From positions 62,001 to 126,000 of the forward strand of contig NZ_JAHCDK010000004.1 in NCBI RefSeq assembly GCF_018413465.1: a stretch of DNA of 64,000 nt, read 5' to 3'. This document shows, one piece after another, positions 26,312 to 35,431 of this stretch. The notes under the pieces are model-generated. The model was not told the DNA's origin. It did not search any database and saw only the letters and a list, made by a program, of their open reading frames with translations. The translations under genes and the position numbers were made by a program. The stretch's first letter is position 1; the number at the start of each line of letters is the position of its first letter. The stretch comes from Flavobacterium sp. CYK-55. Its GTDB lineage: Bacteria; Bacteroidota; Bacteroidia; Flavobacteriales; Flavobacteriaceae.

Positions 26312-28237
26312 TTAAACTACAGCTAAATAAGCCTGATTTGGGTGATTAATCATGTCAGAATGCAAAAATCTGAGTCTATTTTTATCTATCAAAGGTTTTA
26401 AATATTTTCGGCTCAAATAATTATCCCCTTTATCGAGAATACTACCCAATTCTGCAAGCTTAAATGGTCGAATTGTGCATATTTCAATAATGATATTCTC
26501 TATGGTTTCTGTAGTCTCTCTACCACGCATGTGATAAATTTTACCTTGTAGTCTAAAAGGTAATTCTTCCAATAATGTTTTTCTATTAATTTCTCTAGCT
26601 TCTGTACTCAAACCTTCATCTGAAATTTCAACAATTTCATTATCAACCACATTGAGATTTAGAACTTCTGTACTAGTGAATTTGGGTTCTGTACTAATTA
26701 AATTAGGTTCTGTACTAATTAAATTAGGTTCTGTATTAATTTCTTTAAGTTCTATACTGGGCATTCTGTCACTTAATTGTTCTCCAGGTCTATAATAAGT
26801 AGCCTTACCTTTACCAAAAAGGGTTAATAAATTCAACTTTCTCAAAGAACGCAAATCTGTAGTAGCTTTAAGAGCATCACAGTCTGACATTTGACGATAT
26901 GTCAAATTATCAATAGCTCCAACTTCACGAACAAAAATTAAAGCTTGTTTCTGAGAATCATTAAGATTGAAAGAATTGAATCGATTAAGCCAAACCAAAT
27001 CTTTTTCATCAAGAAAATGATGTAATAATAATCTGGCTATAAATTCATTATCTTCTCTACTAGATTCAAAAGTAGGAGGAGCAAGTTTAGCATCAATCAT
27101 CAATCTTCTCATTGCTCTTATCCCAGATCCTTTGGTTTCTGCTAAATTTGTTTCATGGAAAACGGCAGCAATAAAAGAATTTCTTGTTTCTGATCCTGGG
27201 AAACCTAATTTATCTTCAGGCTTGAGAGAGAATCCCGGATTTATAATTTCAATTCTATTATCATATCTAATTATTTGTGTTGGTTTGTGTTCCCTATATG
27301 ATCTATGCATTAAAGCATTTACGATAGCTTCTCTGAGCGCCAATATTGGTAATCCTGTTACTTGTGCTTGAATTTGATCTTTATCCATCAGAAAACCTTT
27401 CGGTAAATCAGTATTGATTGCCTCAATTACTTTATAAACATTTAAAAGTAATGGACCTCTCATATCGATTGAAGTGAACCTTGATTCAGGATTTTCAACC
27501 CAGACATTACCGGGAACTCTTATGTAGTCAACTCTCAACATAGGAAAAGTTCTTCTCTGAGCAGATGATTTACCAAAAAGAAGGAGACCGGCTAATGTTA
27601 AAACTCCATTTTCAAGGCAACCTAAAGCAGTTAATAATTCATCATCCTCATAAGTCAATTCCTCAGCTGTAGGTAAAACTTTAGCTCTTAAATTTCTATA
27701 TCTATTTATTGCGCTTTCATCAATATCATTGATACTTGTCCCTTCGACAGGCGTTTTATCATAACTTTTACCAAAATTATTGTAAAAAATGACCATGTCA
27801 TCTTCAGTACAATGCATGTCTGATGAACCAATTCGCCTCATAGCGCCGCTGGGCAAGCCCATTTTTGTAAAATATAGCGGTTTTTGGAGGTTATCTAATT
27901 CTTTAATTTTTACCACAATAACATTTTTGCCTTCAAGTTTCTCGACTGATATAATTGGCCTGACTGGCAGATTGAACATAATTGCAGATTGAGTAGCTAT
28001 TTCTTGTTGAATCTTATCAGGGTTTTCAACCCCTACAACTATGTACTGAGGAAAAAGAGAATCCTGAACTGCTGATACTCCAATTAAAATATAACCCTCT
28101 TGCAATCCTGGTTCATTTGAATATGCATTAATAGTTTCCATTAATGATTTTCCTGCTTCACTGCTTAGCTTAGCCTCAATCCAAGGCGTTTCATCTAGAG
28201 AATTTAACTGATTAAAAAGTTCTTGAGCAGATTTCAT
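26312..28237 (-). CDS. AlbA_2 / Schlafen-type ATP-binding protein
   Basis: 641 residues. The N-terminal AlbA_2 (Schlafen) domain starts ETPWIEAKLSSEAGKSLMETINAY and covers about 15-135. A putative HATPase_c_4 region (about 290-390) has LREAIVNALMHRSYREHKPTQI and the GSGIRAM loop. A winged-helix part follows and a further domain ends the protein. Between them lies a 7-residue repeat (NLISTEP) from a 21-bp DNA repeat at 26664-26747. Such proteins are proposed DNA-binding regulators or ATP-dependent helicase-like proteins, and AlbA_2 proteins occur in defence contexts. Low GC and repeat surroundings suggest transfer. Confidence 0.85.
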   Translation of the reverse strand: MKSAQELFNQLNSLDETPWIEAKLSSEAGKSLMETINAYSNEPGLQEGYILIGVSAVQDSLFPQYIVVGVENPDKIQQEIATQSAIMFNLPVRPIISVEKLEGKNVIVVKIKELDNLQKPLYFTKMGLPSGAMRRIGSSDMHCTEDDMVIFYNNFGKSYDKTPVEGTSINDIDESAINRYRNLRAKVLPTAEELTYEDDELLTALGCLENGVLTLAGLLLFGKSSAQRRTFPMLRVDYIRVPGNVWVENPESRFTSIDMRGPLLLNVYKVIEAINTDLPKGFLMDKDQIQAQVTGLPILALREAIVNALMHRSYREHKPTQIIRYDNRIEIINPGFSLKPEDKLGFPGSETRNSFIAAVFHETNLAETKGSGIRAMRRLMIDAKLAPPTFESSREDNEFIARLLLHHFLDEKDLVWLNRFNSFNLNDSQKQALIFVREVGAIDNLTYRQMSDCDALKATTDLRSLRKLNLLTLFGKGKATYYRPGEQLSDRMPSIELKEINTEPNLISTEPNLISTEPKFTSTEVLNLNVVDNEIVEISDEGLSTEAREINRKTLLEELPFRLQGKIYHMRGRETTETIENIIIEICTIRPFKLAELGSILDKGDNYLSRKYLKPLIDKNRLRFLHSDMINHPNQAYLAVV

Positions 28238-28855
28238 GTAAGAAAATTAAAATCCAAAAATACACAAATAGCAGGTAATTTACTAGCAAAACGTCACCTA
28301 ACATGTGCTCAGGTAGCAATACAAGTTTAAAAAGAATAAAAGGTTGAGAAGTTTATATTGAAGCCTAATTCGTAATTCATTCAGCGCAGCAATCGTTCTC
28401 CTCATTCCAACACAAGAGCAATCTCAGACACTTCCCTTCTCAAGTGCTCCATTAGCAATACAAGTTTAAAAAGAGTAAAAGGTTGAGAAGTTTATTTTAA
28501 AGCCTAATTCGTAATTCATAATTCGTAATTCATACAACGACGCGTGTATAGCGTAGCGTACCCCACACCAAACCCCACAGTTTCACGCAACTATCCACCA
28601 CACCCAAATTCCACCAACCACCGCACACGTACGGCCATGACCGCTGCGCTCAGTAGCCGCCAATGTTGGGTTCGACACGCACTGCGCTGGTACTGTTAAA
28701 GGCCAGAGCTCCCACAACGGTGCTGGTAAAGCGCTATACAAATTTATGCCAAAATGGCTTTCGCACAGCGGGGGTAGCACCCCAAAAATGTTAAAATTGC
28801 AAAAAAAGGCTTTTTTGTACGAAAAGAGTTATAATTCCGGCATTTTTAAAAAGGG

Positions 28856-28953
28856 TTTGTAGCAGATTGAAGGCAGGTTCAAGGCAGTCTGTTCGAGAAA
28901 AAAGCCGTTTTGTGCTACAAAGGTGCCTTAAATCTGTTTTGGATCTCGAACCT
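28856..28953. other. Block with crossed complementary segments
   Basis: tttgtagca (28856-28864) complements tgctacaaa (28913-28921). cagattgaaggca (28863-28875) complements tgccttaaatctg (28924-28936) with one mismatch. gttcgaga (28891-28898) complements tctcgaac (28944-28951). The pairs cross rather than nest. Confidence 0.55.
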
Positions 28954-29222
28954 TTCAGAGCGCAAAATGGGCGTTATGGGCAATGGGCTTGCCAACAACT
29001 TTAACAAAATTTTAAGAAGCAGTACTCCCCCCACCTGCTCCATACTAAAAAAACCTCATACAACCTTTATTGACTGGCTTTTTTACGCACAAACAGCACT
29101 TAAAAACAACGGCAAAAAAGCGCTTTTTTGGGTATTTTTACAGAAAATCTACCTTAAGGCTTTAACAAATTATTAAGAAAAACAAGGTGTTTTTAGATAC
29201 GGTTTGTGGCTAGGTGGTTGAG

Positions 29223-29310
29223 GGACACGCTGCGCTATAGACACGCTGCGCTATAGACACGGCTGCGCCTACGGACACGTTGCACTACAGACCGCTGCGC
29301 TTTAGGACAA
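29223..29310. repeat. 16-17-bp tandem array
   Basis: Two perfect units of gacacgctgcgctata, then degenerate units (gacacggctgcgccta, gacacgttgcactaca, gaccgctgcgctttag). Same family as the arrays at 14213 and, inverted, 24925. Confidence 0.85.
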
Positions 29311-29322
29311 AAGGGATGGTCT

Positions 29323-29686
29323 CGGTTTCACGGATTCAATTACTTCAAAAATCAAAGTTCGTTAATCTTCAATCGTTAATCATTCCAAACCGCTGCGCTC
29401 CATACAATTCGCCTAGGGCTCGGGTCGTTCATTATTATAGCCTGCTGCGCTGTTGGAAAGAAGTGATGTTTATCGGTTTCACGAATTCAATTACTTCAAA
29501 AATCAAAAAATCGTTAATCTTCAATCGTTAATCATTCCAAACCGCTGCGCTCCATTCAATTCGCCTACAGCTCGGGTCGTTCATTATTATAGCCTGCTGC
29601 GCTGTTGGAAAGAAGTGATGTTTATCGGTTTCACGAATTCAATTACTTCAAAAATCAAAAATCGTTAATCTTCAATCGTTAATCAA
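29323..29686. repeat. 151-bp tandem direct repeat, 2.4 copies
   Basis: Copies start at 29323, 29474 and 29626, each with cggtttcacgaattcaatta at the start. Then come ttaatcttcaatcgttaatc, the segment ccgctgcgctcca, and gttggaaagaagtgatgttt. The last copy is cut at 29686. A single related core is at about 14317-14372. Confidence 0.93.
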
Positions 29687-29714
29687 TAAGCTCAGGCACT
29701 CAGCCGCTCAGTCT

Positions 29715-31229
29715 CTACTTCTGATAATATTTCCCCAACTTCATATTGAGTTCTTTGGGGTTAAAAGGCTTGATGATGTATTCGTTGATGCCAATTTGCA
29801 GGGCGCGATCCAGATAGCCAAATGAGGCCGAAGCGGTGAGTGCAATAATGGGTATGAGTTTATCGGTCTGACGAATACTGATGGTAGCATCGTAACCATC
29901 CATCACAGGCATAGAGAGATCCATGAGGATAACATCATAGTGGTTTTGGTTGTATTTTTCAATGCCAACAAGCCCGTTCTCGGCTGTGTCAACCTCAACA
30001 TCCCATTGGCTCATGATTTTTTGGGCAATTTTGGTGTTGATGAGGTTGTCTTCAACGAGCAAAACTTTGAGTCCTTTGAGGTTTTCTTCTTTGTAATCGT
30101 CGTGCAAATCGTGGGTATTGACGGCTGCGTGTTTGAGGTCAATAGGCAAATGCATCGTGAAGTAAAAGTTTGAGCCCACGCCTACTTCGCTTTCAAATTT
30201 AATTTCTGAGCCCAATAACGCCAGTAGCTTTTTGGTGATCACCAGCCCTAGTCCGGTGCCGCCGTATAAGCGTGAGGTTTTGGTTTCGGCTTGAGAGAAT
30301 TTTTCAAAAATAGTTTCAAACTTACTGGGTTCAATACCTATTCCGCTGTCAATAACTTCAATTTTAAAGGTTGAGAAATTGCTTTGTACGGCAATTTGTT
30401 TGAGCCTGATTTTGATTTTACCTTCATAGGTAAATTTAATTGCATTTGATACCAAATTAGTCACCACTTGATTGATGCGTAAGGGGTCACTGATTAAATT
30501 GGGCACAAAGTCAGTATCGGCAATTACTTCAATGGTATTGAGGTTTTCTGAGGCTCGAGCCTCCATTGATTTGGCAATTTGATGAATTAAGTCTTGCAGG
30601 TTAAACGGTATTTTCTCGATGTCAACTTTGCCGGCTTCAATTTTGCTAAAGTCAAGAATATCGTTGATGAGCAAGAATAAATTTTGGGCCGAATTCTTTA
30701 ATACTTCAATATTTTCATGAAAACTCTGTAGTGAGTTTTCTTTTTCCATAATGTAGATCAAACCAATAATGGCGTTGAGTGGGGTTCTGATTTCATGACT
30801 CATAATAGATAAAAAATCAGACTTGGCATCATTGGCCTTCTTGGTATCGGCTATAGAATCGTATAACTTTTTTTGAATTTCAGCTTTGATTTCTATCTCT
30901 TTGTGCAGTATGTGCAACAAATCAAGTAGGTTTTCATCGTCTAATTCATGTCCTTCGGCATTGAGTTGTTTGATGGCCTCGACGAGTTTTTTTTGAAAGA
31001 ACCTTCTTTTTTCGAGTTCGTCTTTGAGTTTAGAGGTTATATCGGCGTATTCTTTGTCATTGAGTTGTGAGGATTGCTCTGAAAGTTCGGCATCTTTATC
31101 GTAATTATTGTAGGTTTGGTTGACTACTTTGATAAAAGATTGCAGCGCAGGATTTTGCTCAATGAATTCTTCACTCAGAAACTTATCGAGTTGTCGCTTT
31201 AGATTTCTATGAAGTTGTGACTTGTCCAT
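29715..31229 (-). CDS. Hybrid histidine kinase - response regulator
   Basis: 504 residues, soluble (no membrane span). A helical N-terminal region (1-130, likely coiled coil) leads to the HisKA domain with phospho-acceptor H145 in SIMSHEIRTPLNAI. The ATPase domain has NLVSNAIKFT, DSGIGIE and GGTGLGL (N262 region to 329). A C-terminal receiver has phospho-acceptor D437 (VILMDLSMPVMDG). No output domain, so it must pass the signal to another protein. It starts 2 bp after the FIST gene stop, so the FIST protein is the likely sensor partner. Confidence 0.92.
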   Translation of the reverse strand: MDKSQLHRNLKRQLDKFLSEEFIEQNPALQSFIKVVNQTYNNYDKDAELSEQSSQLNDKEYADITSKLKDELEKRRFFQKKLVEAIKQLNAEGHELDDENLLDLLHILHKEIEIKAEIQKKLYDSIADTKKANDAKSDFLSIMSHEIRTPLNAIIGLIYIMEKENSLQSFHENIEVLKNSAQNLFLLINDILDFSKIEAGKVDIEKIPFNLQDLIHQIAKSMEARASENLNTIEVIADTDFVPNLISDPLRINQVVTNLVSNAIKFTYEGKIKIRLKQIAVQSNFSTFKIEVIDSGIGIEPSKFETIFEKFSQAETKTSRLYGGTGLGLVITKKLLALLGSEIKFESEVGVGSNFYFTMHLPIDLKHAAVNTHDLHDDYKEENLKGLKVLLVEDNLINTKIAQKIMSQWDVEVDTAENGLVGIEKYNQNHYDVILMDLSMPVMDGYDATISIRQTDKLIPIIALTASASFGYLDRALQIGINEYIIKPFNPKELNMKLGKYYQK

Positions 31230-31231
31230 GG

Positions 31232-32371
31232 TTATAATTCAAACATAGTGGCTATGGTCATGGTTTGATTGTGCAGTTCACAAGCCACATGATCAAGCGT
31301 AGGTGAAATTTCGCCGTACGAATAAAATCCGCATAATATAGTTGCTTGACCAAAGGTATCTTTGACGATTTCGAGTTCTTCTTCAACGCGATCGTCCAAC
31401 ACTATGCGACGTCCAACACAACTAACCAACAAAGCCAACTGATGTGCTGAGACTTTATTTTGGGCTTTGACAGCGGCTTGAGCCGAAGCTTCAATGAGCC
31501 TATCGGTATTAGCTTTCATCAATCGAACCGACGAACCTTCGGGTAGGTTTCCGGCAAAAGTCATTGATTTGTTTTCTTCATCAATTGACAAAATGGTTCT
31601 GACTACTGATGTATTGCTGTCTTTTTCACGCATGGATAGCGGAAAATACAGCGACGAGCCCGGCAATTCATCGGCATATTTACCCAAATAATCTTTGTAT
31701 AAATCTAAGGCATGGCGATCGCCGATTTTGTATAAAACATTTTTGTGTGATTGGGTTACTTCGCGTTCAGGGCCAAAGTCGCCCCAACCGCCTTCTGATC
31801 CAAAGCCAAAGCAGATGTTTTGACCGTAAAACCCGATGGCTACAATCTTACCTGCCGAGGCATCTTGATTCAGACCTACGATGGTTTTTTCAAAGTGGTA
31901 TTCATCGCCGGCCAACCCGCCAAAAATGGGAATCTCTTTATTGGTTTTACCAATAAGTTCTTCAATAAGTTCGGTTCCGTTGACCTTGCTGCCTTCTGAA
32001 AGCACCAGAATTCCTTTGAGGTCATCAGCGCCTAAATCATTTTTTATTTGGGTTCCTAAATCAGGTAAGTTTGCATTTGAGATGATATCAACAACGGTAG
32101 CTTTGACTTGTGTTTTTTCAAATTGAATTGCCGTTGCAACGATATCATCTTCAATAACACATTGATTTGATATTTGCCCCGATGACGAACAAATAACAAT
32201 TTGAGCGTTGGGATATTTAGATTTTAAAAAAGTAAACGGACGTGCATCTTCAAGAAGTGTTCTTTGACCAAAGGCCAAAACCAGTGTTGCTTTTTGCGCA
32301 TCAAAACCTGAATGCTGAAAAACAGTTGAAGATTGATTGGAAGTACTGATCAGCAGTTGTTCTACATTCAT
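31232..32371 (-). CDS. FIST domain sensory protein
   Basis: 379 residues with FIST N-terminal (about 25-220) and FIST C-terminal (about 225-360) domains. Visible features are NAQIVICSSSGQIS, IPIFGGLAGDEYHFEKT, VAIGFYGQNICFGFGSEGGWG, and late LLVSCVGRRIVL followed by ILCGFYSYGEISP. FIST is a predicted intracellular small-ligand-binding sensor, possibly for amino acids. Cytosolic, with no signal peptide. Co-transcribed with the hybrid kinase downstream. Confidence 0.9.
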   Translation of the reverse strand: MNVEQLLISTSNQSSTVFQHSGFDAQKATLVLAFGQRTLLEDARPFTFLKSKYPNAQIVICSSSGQISNQCVIEDDIVATAIQFEKTQVKATVVDIISNANLPDLGTQIKNDLGADDLKGILVLSEGSKVNGTELIEELIGKTNKEIPIFGGLAGDEYHFEKTIVGLNQDASAGKIVAIGFYGQNICFGFGSEGGWGDFGPEREVTQSHKNVLYKIGDRHALDLYKDYLGKYADELPGSSLYFPLSMREKDSNTSVVRTILSIDEENKSMTFAGNLPEGSSVRLMKANTDRLIEASAQAAVKAQNKVSAHQLALLVSCVGRRIVLDDRVEEELEIVKDTFGQATILCGFYSYGEISPTLDHVACELHNQTMTIATMFEL

Positions 32372-32448
32372 GTGTTTGCTCCTTGAATAAAAAAGAGTTT
32401 TAAATAGTTTTGGGTTGTATAAAGTAAAGCAATGCGAATGGAATAAAC

Positions 32449-32474
32449 AAAAAAACCTGTAAATAATTTACAGG
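32449..32474 (-). terminator. Terminator after ychF
   Basis: Hairpin cctgtaaa / tttacagg (32456-32474). On the minus strand it is followed by a T-run, 28 bp past the ychF stop. Confidence 0.85.
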
Positions 32475-32501
32475 CTTTGTAGTATTTGTTTGACAATCAA
32501 T

Positions 32502-33596
32502 TTAGACATTGAATCTAAAATGCATCACATCACCGTCTTTGACAATATATTCTTTGCCTTCAACACGCAGTTTTCCGGCTTCTTTAACTTTGGCTTCTGA
32601 GCCGTATTGTGAGAAATCTTCGTAGGCAATCACTTCAGCGCGGATGAATCCTTTTTCAAAATCAGTGTGAATTACACCGGCTGCTTTTGGCGCTGTATCC
32701 CCTACATTAATGGTCCAAGCGCGTACTTCTTTGACTCCGGCTGTAAAATACGTTTGCAATTTGAGCAACTTATAGGCAGCGCGAATCAAAACGGCTGAAC
32801 CCGGTTCGGTTAAACCCATATCTTCCAGAAAAACTTGTCGTTCTTCGTAGCTTTCTAACTCGGTGATATCTGCCTCGGCACCCACCGAAAGAATAATTAC
32901 TTCTGCATCTTCGTCTTTCACGAGTTCACGAACTTGCTCTACATATTTGTTTCCGTGTACGGCCGAACCTTCATCAACATTACACACATACAAAACAGGT
33001 TTGTTGGTAATGAGCTGAAAATCTTGCATTAATGCTTCTTCATCTTGGTTTTGCAAAACTACCGTTCTGGCTGATTTTGCTTGCAATAAAGCTTCGCGAA
33101 TGCGGTCTAAAAGTGCTTTTTCGGCTTGCGCTTCTTTGTTGCCGGTTTTGGCCGCGCGATTTACTTTTTCAAGGCGTTTTTCAACTGTTTCTAAATCTTT
33201 TAACTGCAACTCAACATCAATGGTTTCTTTGTCGCGGATGGGGTTTACGTTGCCGTCCACATGCACAATATTGTCGTTGTCAAAACAGCGCAAAACGTGT
33301 ATGATGGCGTTGCATTCGCGGATGTTTCCGAGGAATTGATTTCCTAATCCTTCACCCTTGCTGGCCCCTTTGACCAAACCTGCAATATCAACAATATCAA
33401 CGGTTGCCATTTGTACACGTTCGGGTTTAACGAGCTCTTCTAAACGCACAATGCGCGGATCGGGAACGTTGACCACACCAATATTGGGCTCAATGGTACA
33501 AAACGGAAAGTTAGCGCTTTGTGCTTTGGCGTTAGACAAACAATTAAACAAAGTTGATTTCCCGACGTTGGGCAATCCGACAATTCCTGCTTTCAT
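32502..33596 (-). CDS. ychF: Redox-regulated ATPase YchF
   Basis: 364 residues, the Obg-related P-loop ATPase. G1 GLPNVGKS at residues 7-14, DIAGLVKGASKGEGLGN for switch II, and the non-canonical NVDE in place of NKxD, which explains ATP preference in this family. The C-terminal TGS domain ends in KDGDVMHFRFNV. Ribosome-associated; stand-alone gene with terminator. Confidence 0.96.
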   Translation of the reverse strand: MKAGIVGLPNVGKSTLFNCLSNAKAQSANFPFCTIEPNIGVVNVPDPRIVRLEELVKPERVQMATVDIVDIAGLVKGASKGEGLGNQFLGNIRECNAIIHVLRCFDNDNIVHVDGNVNPIRDKETIDVELQLKDLETVEKRLEKVNRAAKTGNKEAQAEKALLDRIREALLQAKSARTVVLQNQDEEALMQDFQLITNKPVLYVCNVDEGSAVHGNKYVEQVRELVKDEDAEVIILSVGAEADITELESYEERQVFLEDMGLTEPGSAVLIRAAYKLLKLQTYFTAGVKEVRAWTINVGDTAPKAAGVIHTDFEKGFIRAEVIAYEDFSQYGSEAKVKEAGKLRVEGKEYIVKDGDVMHFRFNV

Positions 33597-33678
33597 ATTG
33601 AGTGGAGATTAACCGTTAAAAAAGGTGTGCAAATATAACGGTTTAAATCTTTTTTAAAAGCGCGGTTTTGGGTAAATT

Positions 33679-34845
33679 TTATTCGGGTAATTCATCGAGC
33701 GTTTCGAGCACTTTTTGCTCTTCTTCGGTGGCTGTTAAGCCTGATTCTTCCCAATATTTTGACAACACAATATCTTTTTTATTGTACAGTGTTTTGTCTT
33801 TGAAAACCTCAGATTCTTTGTAGGTGTAATTTTGGGTACTAAACTGAGTCGTTAAAAAATAGTTCCGCACTTCAATGTCTTTGTTTTTGTCTTTCTCAAC
33901 TTTTTCAAAACCGATTTCTTCTTTTGAACTCAGCAAGTAGTAGTTGTTGTTCTGAATTTTGTATATATTTTTATACATTGATTTGTAGACGTTTTTGGCC
34001 CCAACTCTGGTTTTGTCTTTGAGTTGCGCCAAAACTGCGGGCGAAACACTTGAGCTAACTTCAACAATTAATTTGCGTTTCGGATCATAAATAATCGAGA
34101 AATCATCGTGCATACCCGACGAATTTTCATTAGGAACAGCACTGATGATATTGAACTCTTTGTTTTTTGAGTAAACTTTAATCACAAAATCGTAATCGCG
34201 GCGCGCTTCAGACACCAACAGCGGATTGAGGTACTTAAAGTTGTAGTAATTCTCCATGATGTCATTGAGGTTGTAGCCCAATAAATCCGGAATCACGTCT
34301 TGTTCAATAAGGCTTCGCGAGCGGTTTTGCTCCACCAGTATAACCGCATCTATGTTTTTGGATTTGCCGAGCAACTGAAAATTCATAAGCCCATCGTTGT
34401 AATAGGCATAATTGCCATTGAGTTTAAAAAACTCGCGGGAGTACACCTTAAGTCGGCCGGGAACCGTTAGTTTTAGTTTTGAATTTTCAATAAGTGAAGC
34501 TAATATTTTTTGCGGGTGTTTGTTGAATACTAAAATCTCTTCTAGATCAGTAACATTATTGCGCAAATAGACCACCGTTGATTTTTCTTTGAGCGACAAC
34601 GAACGAATATTAACCGGTAAATAAGACGAATGCCTGATTTGAATATTAGACGCACCGGTGAGTTCAAAAGTCACGATGCCTTCAGCATTACTGAGTAAAT
34701 TTTGCTTGGTTTTAAGAATCGTGACTGTGGCATCCTCAATAGGCTGGTGCGTTTCTTCATCTTGAAGGATAAGAATGCGCTCCACCTTTTGGGCAGAAAC
34801 AGAAATTGAAAGTAAAACAAAAATGAATGCTATTCTTTTTAGCAT
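33679..34845 (-). CDS. Secreted protein with CPD-like (carboxypeptidase regulatory) domain
   Basis: 388 residues. Signal peptide ends VSAQ. Residues about 20-100 form a carboxypeptidase-regulatory-like beta-sandwich (ILQDEETHQPIEDATVTIL, GIVTFELTGASNIQIRHSSYLP), also typical of TonB-dependent receptor N-termini. The remaining 280 residues match no domain I recognise and end in a Glu-rich tail. Likely periplasmic or outer-membrane associated. Confidence 0.82.
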   Translation of the reverse strand: MLKRIAFIFVLLSISVSAQKVERILILQDEETHQPIEDATVTILKTKQNLLSNAEGIVTFELTGASNIQIRHSSYLPVNIRSLSLKEKSTVVYLRNNVTDLEEILVFNKHPQKILASLIENSKLKLTVPGRLKVYSREFFKLNGNYAYYNDGLMNFQLLGKSKNIDAVILVEQNRSRSLIEQDVIPDLLGYNLNDIMENYYNFKYLNPLLVSEARRDYDFVIKVYSKNKEFNIISAVPNENSSGMHDDFSIIYDPKRKLIVEVSSSVSPAVLAQLKDKTRVGAKNVYKSMYKNIYKIQNNNYYLLSSKEEIGFEKVEKDKNKDIEVRNYFLTTQFSTQNYTYKESEVFKDKTLYNKKDIVLSKYWEESGLTATEEEQKVLETLDELPE

Positions 34846-34946
34846 ATAACCCTAGATTTTAACAGATATATTGAGATTTTTTCAACACAATAACCAAATC
34901 AAAATAATCTATCTGGGTTAAAAATATAAATCTGAAAGAAATTGAC

Positions 34947-34973
34947 AAAAAAAATCCTGAAATAAATTCAGGA
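34947..34973 (-). terminator. Terminator after ferredoxin gene
   Basis: Hairpin tcctgaa / ttcagga (34955-34961 and 34967-34973) with T8 following on the minus strand, just past the ferredoxin stop at 34980. Confidence 0.85.
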
Positions 34974-34979
34974 AATTTC

Positions 34980-35372
<393 letters not shown>

Positions 35373-35393
35373 TTATTTTGCTTATTTTTGCTG

Positions 35394-35425
35394 CAAAATT
35401 ACAATCAAAACTGTATATAAACAAG
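35394..35425 (-). promoter_or_regulatory. Bacteroidota-type promoter for ferredoxin
   Basis: Minus strand CTTG (35422-35425), 20 nt, TAATTTTG (35394-35401). The box pair matches consensus apart from one base and lies 64 bp upstream of the start codon. Confidence 0.6.
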
Positions 35426-35431
35426 TAACGA

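Larger units (their letters stand above)
28238..29714. repeat. 1.5-kb non-coding repeat complex
   Basis: No convincing gene. Sub-parts: two copies of a segment with gtttaaaaagagtaaaagg and attcgtaattcat (about 28300-28380 and 28440-28535); a GC-richer stretch 28566-28790 with the hairpin ggggt-agc-acccc (28771-28783); a structured segment 28856-28953; hairpin ggcaa / ttgcc (28979-28993); palindrome aaaaaagcgctttttt (29114-29129); a 16-bp array (about 29223-29310); and a 151-bp tandem (29323-29686). Confidence 0.85.

Noticed and set aside
29114-29129. Perfect palindrome aaaaaagcgctttttt considered as terminator
   Set aside because: Only two G and two C bases in the stem and no gene ends just upstream, so no transcript for it to stop is evident.
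28910-29176. 88-codon ORF in the structured non-coding segment
   Set aside because: It crosses the complementary blocks and a palindrome, has no family resemblance and no promoter-like boxes.
29280-29668. Two overlapping ORFs (83 and 71 codons) with identical peptides
   Set aside because: They are translations of the 151-bp tandem repeat; no start signal or protein-like composition.
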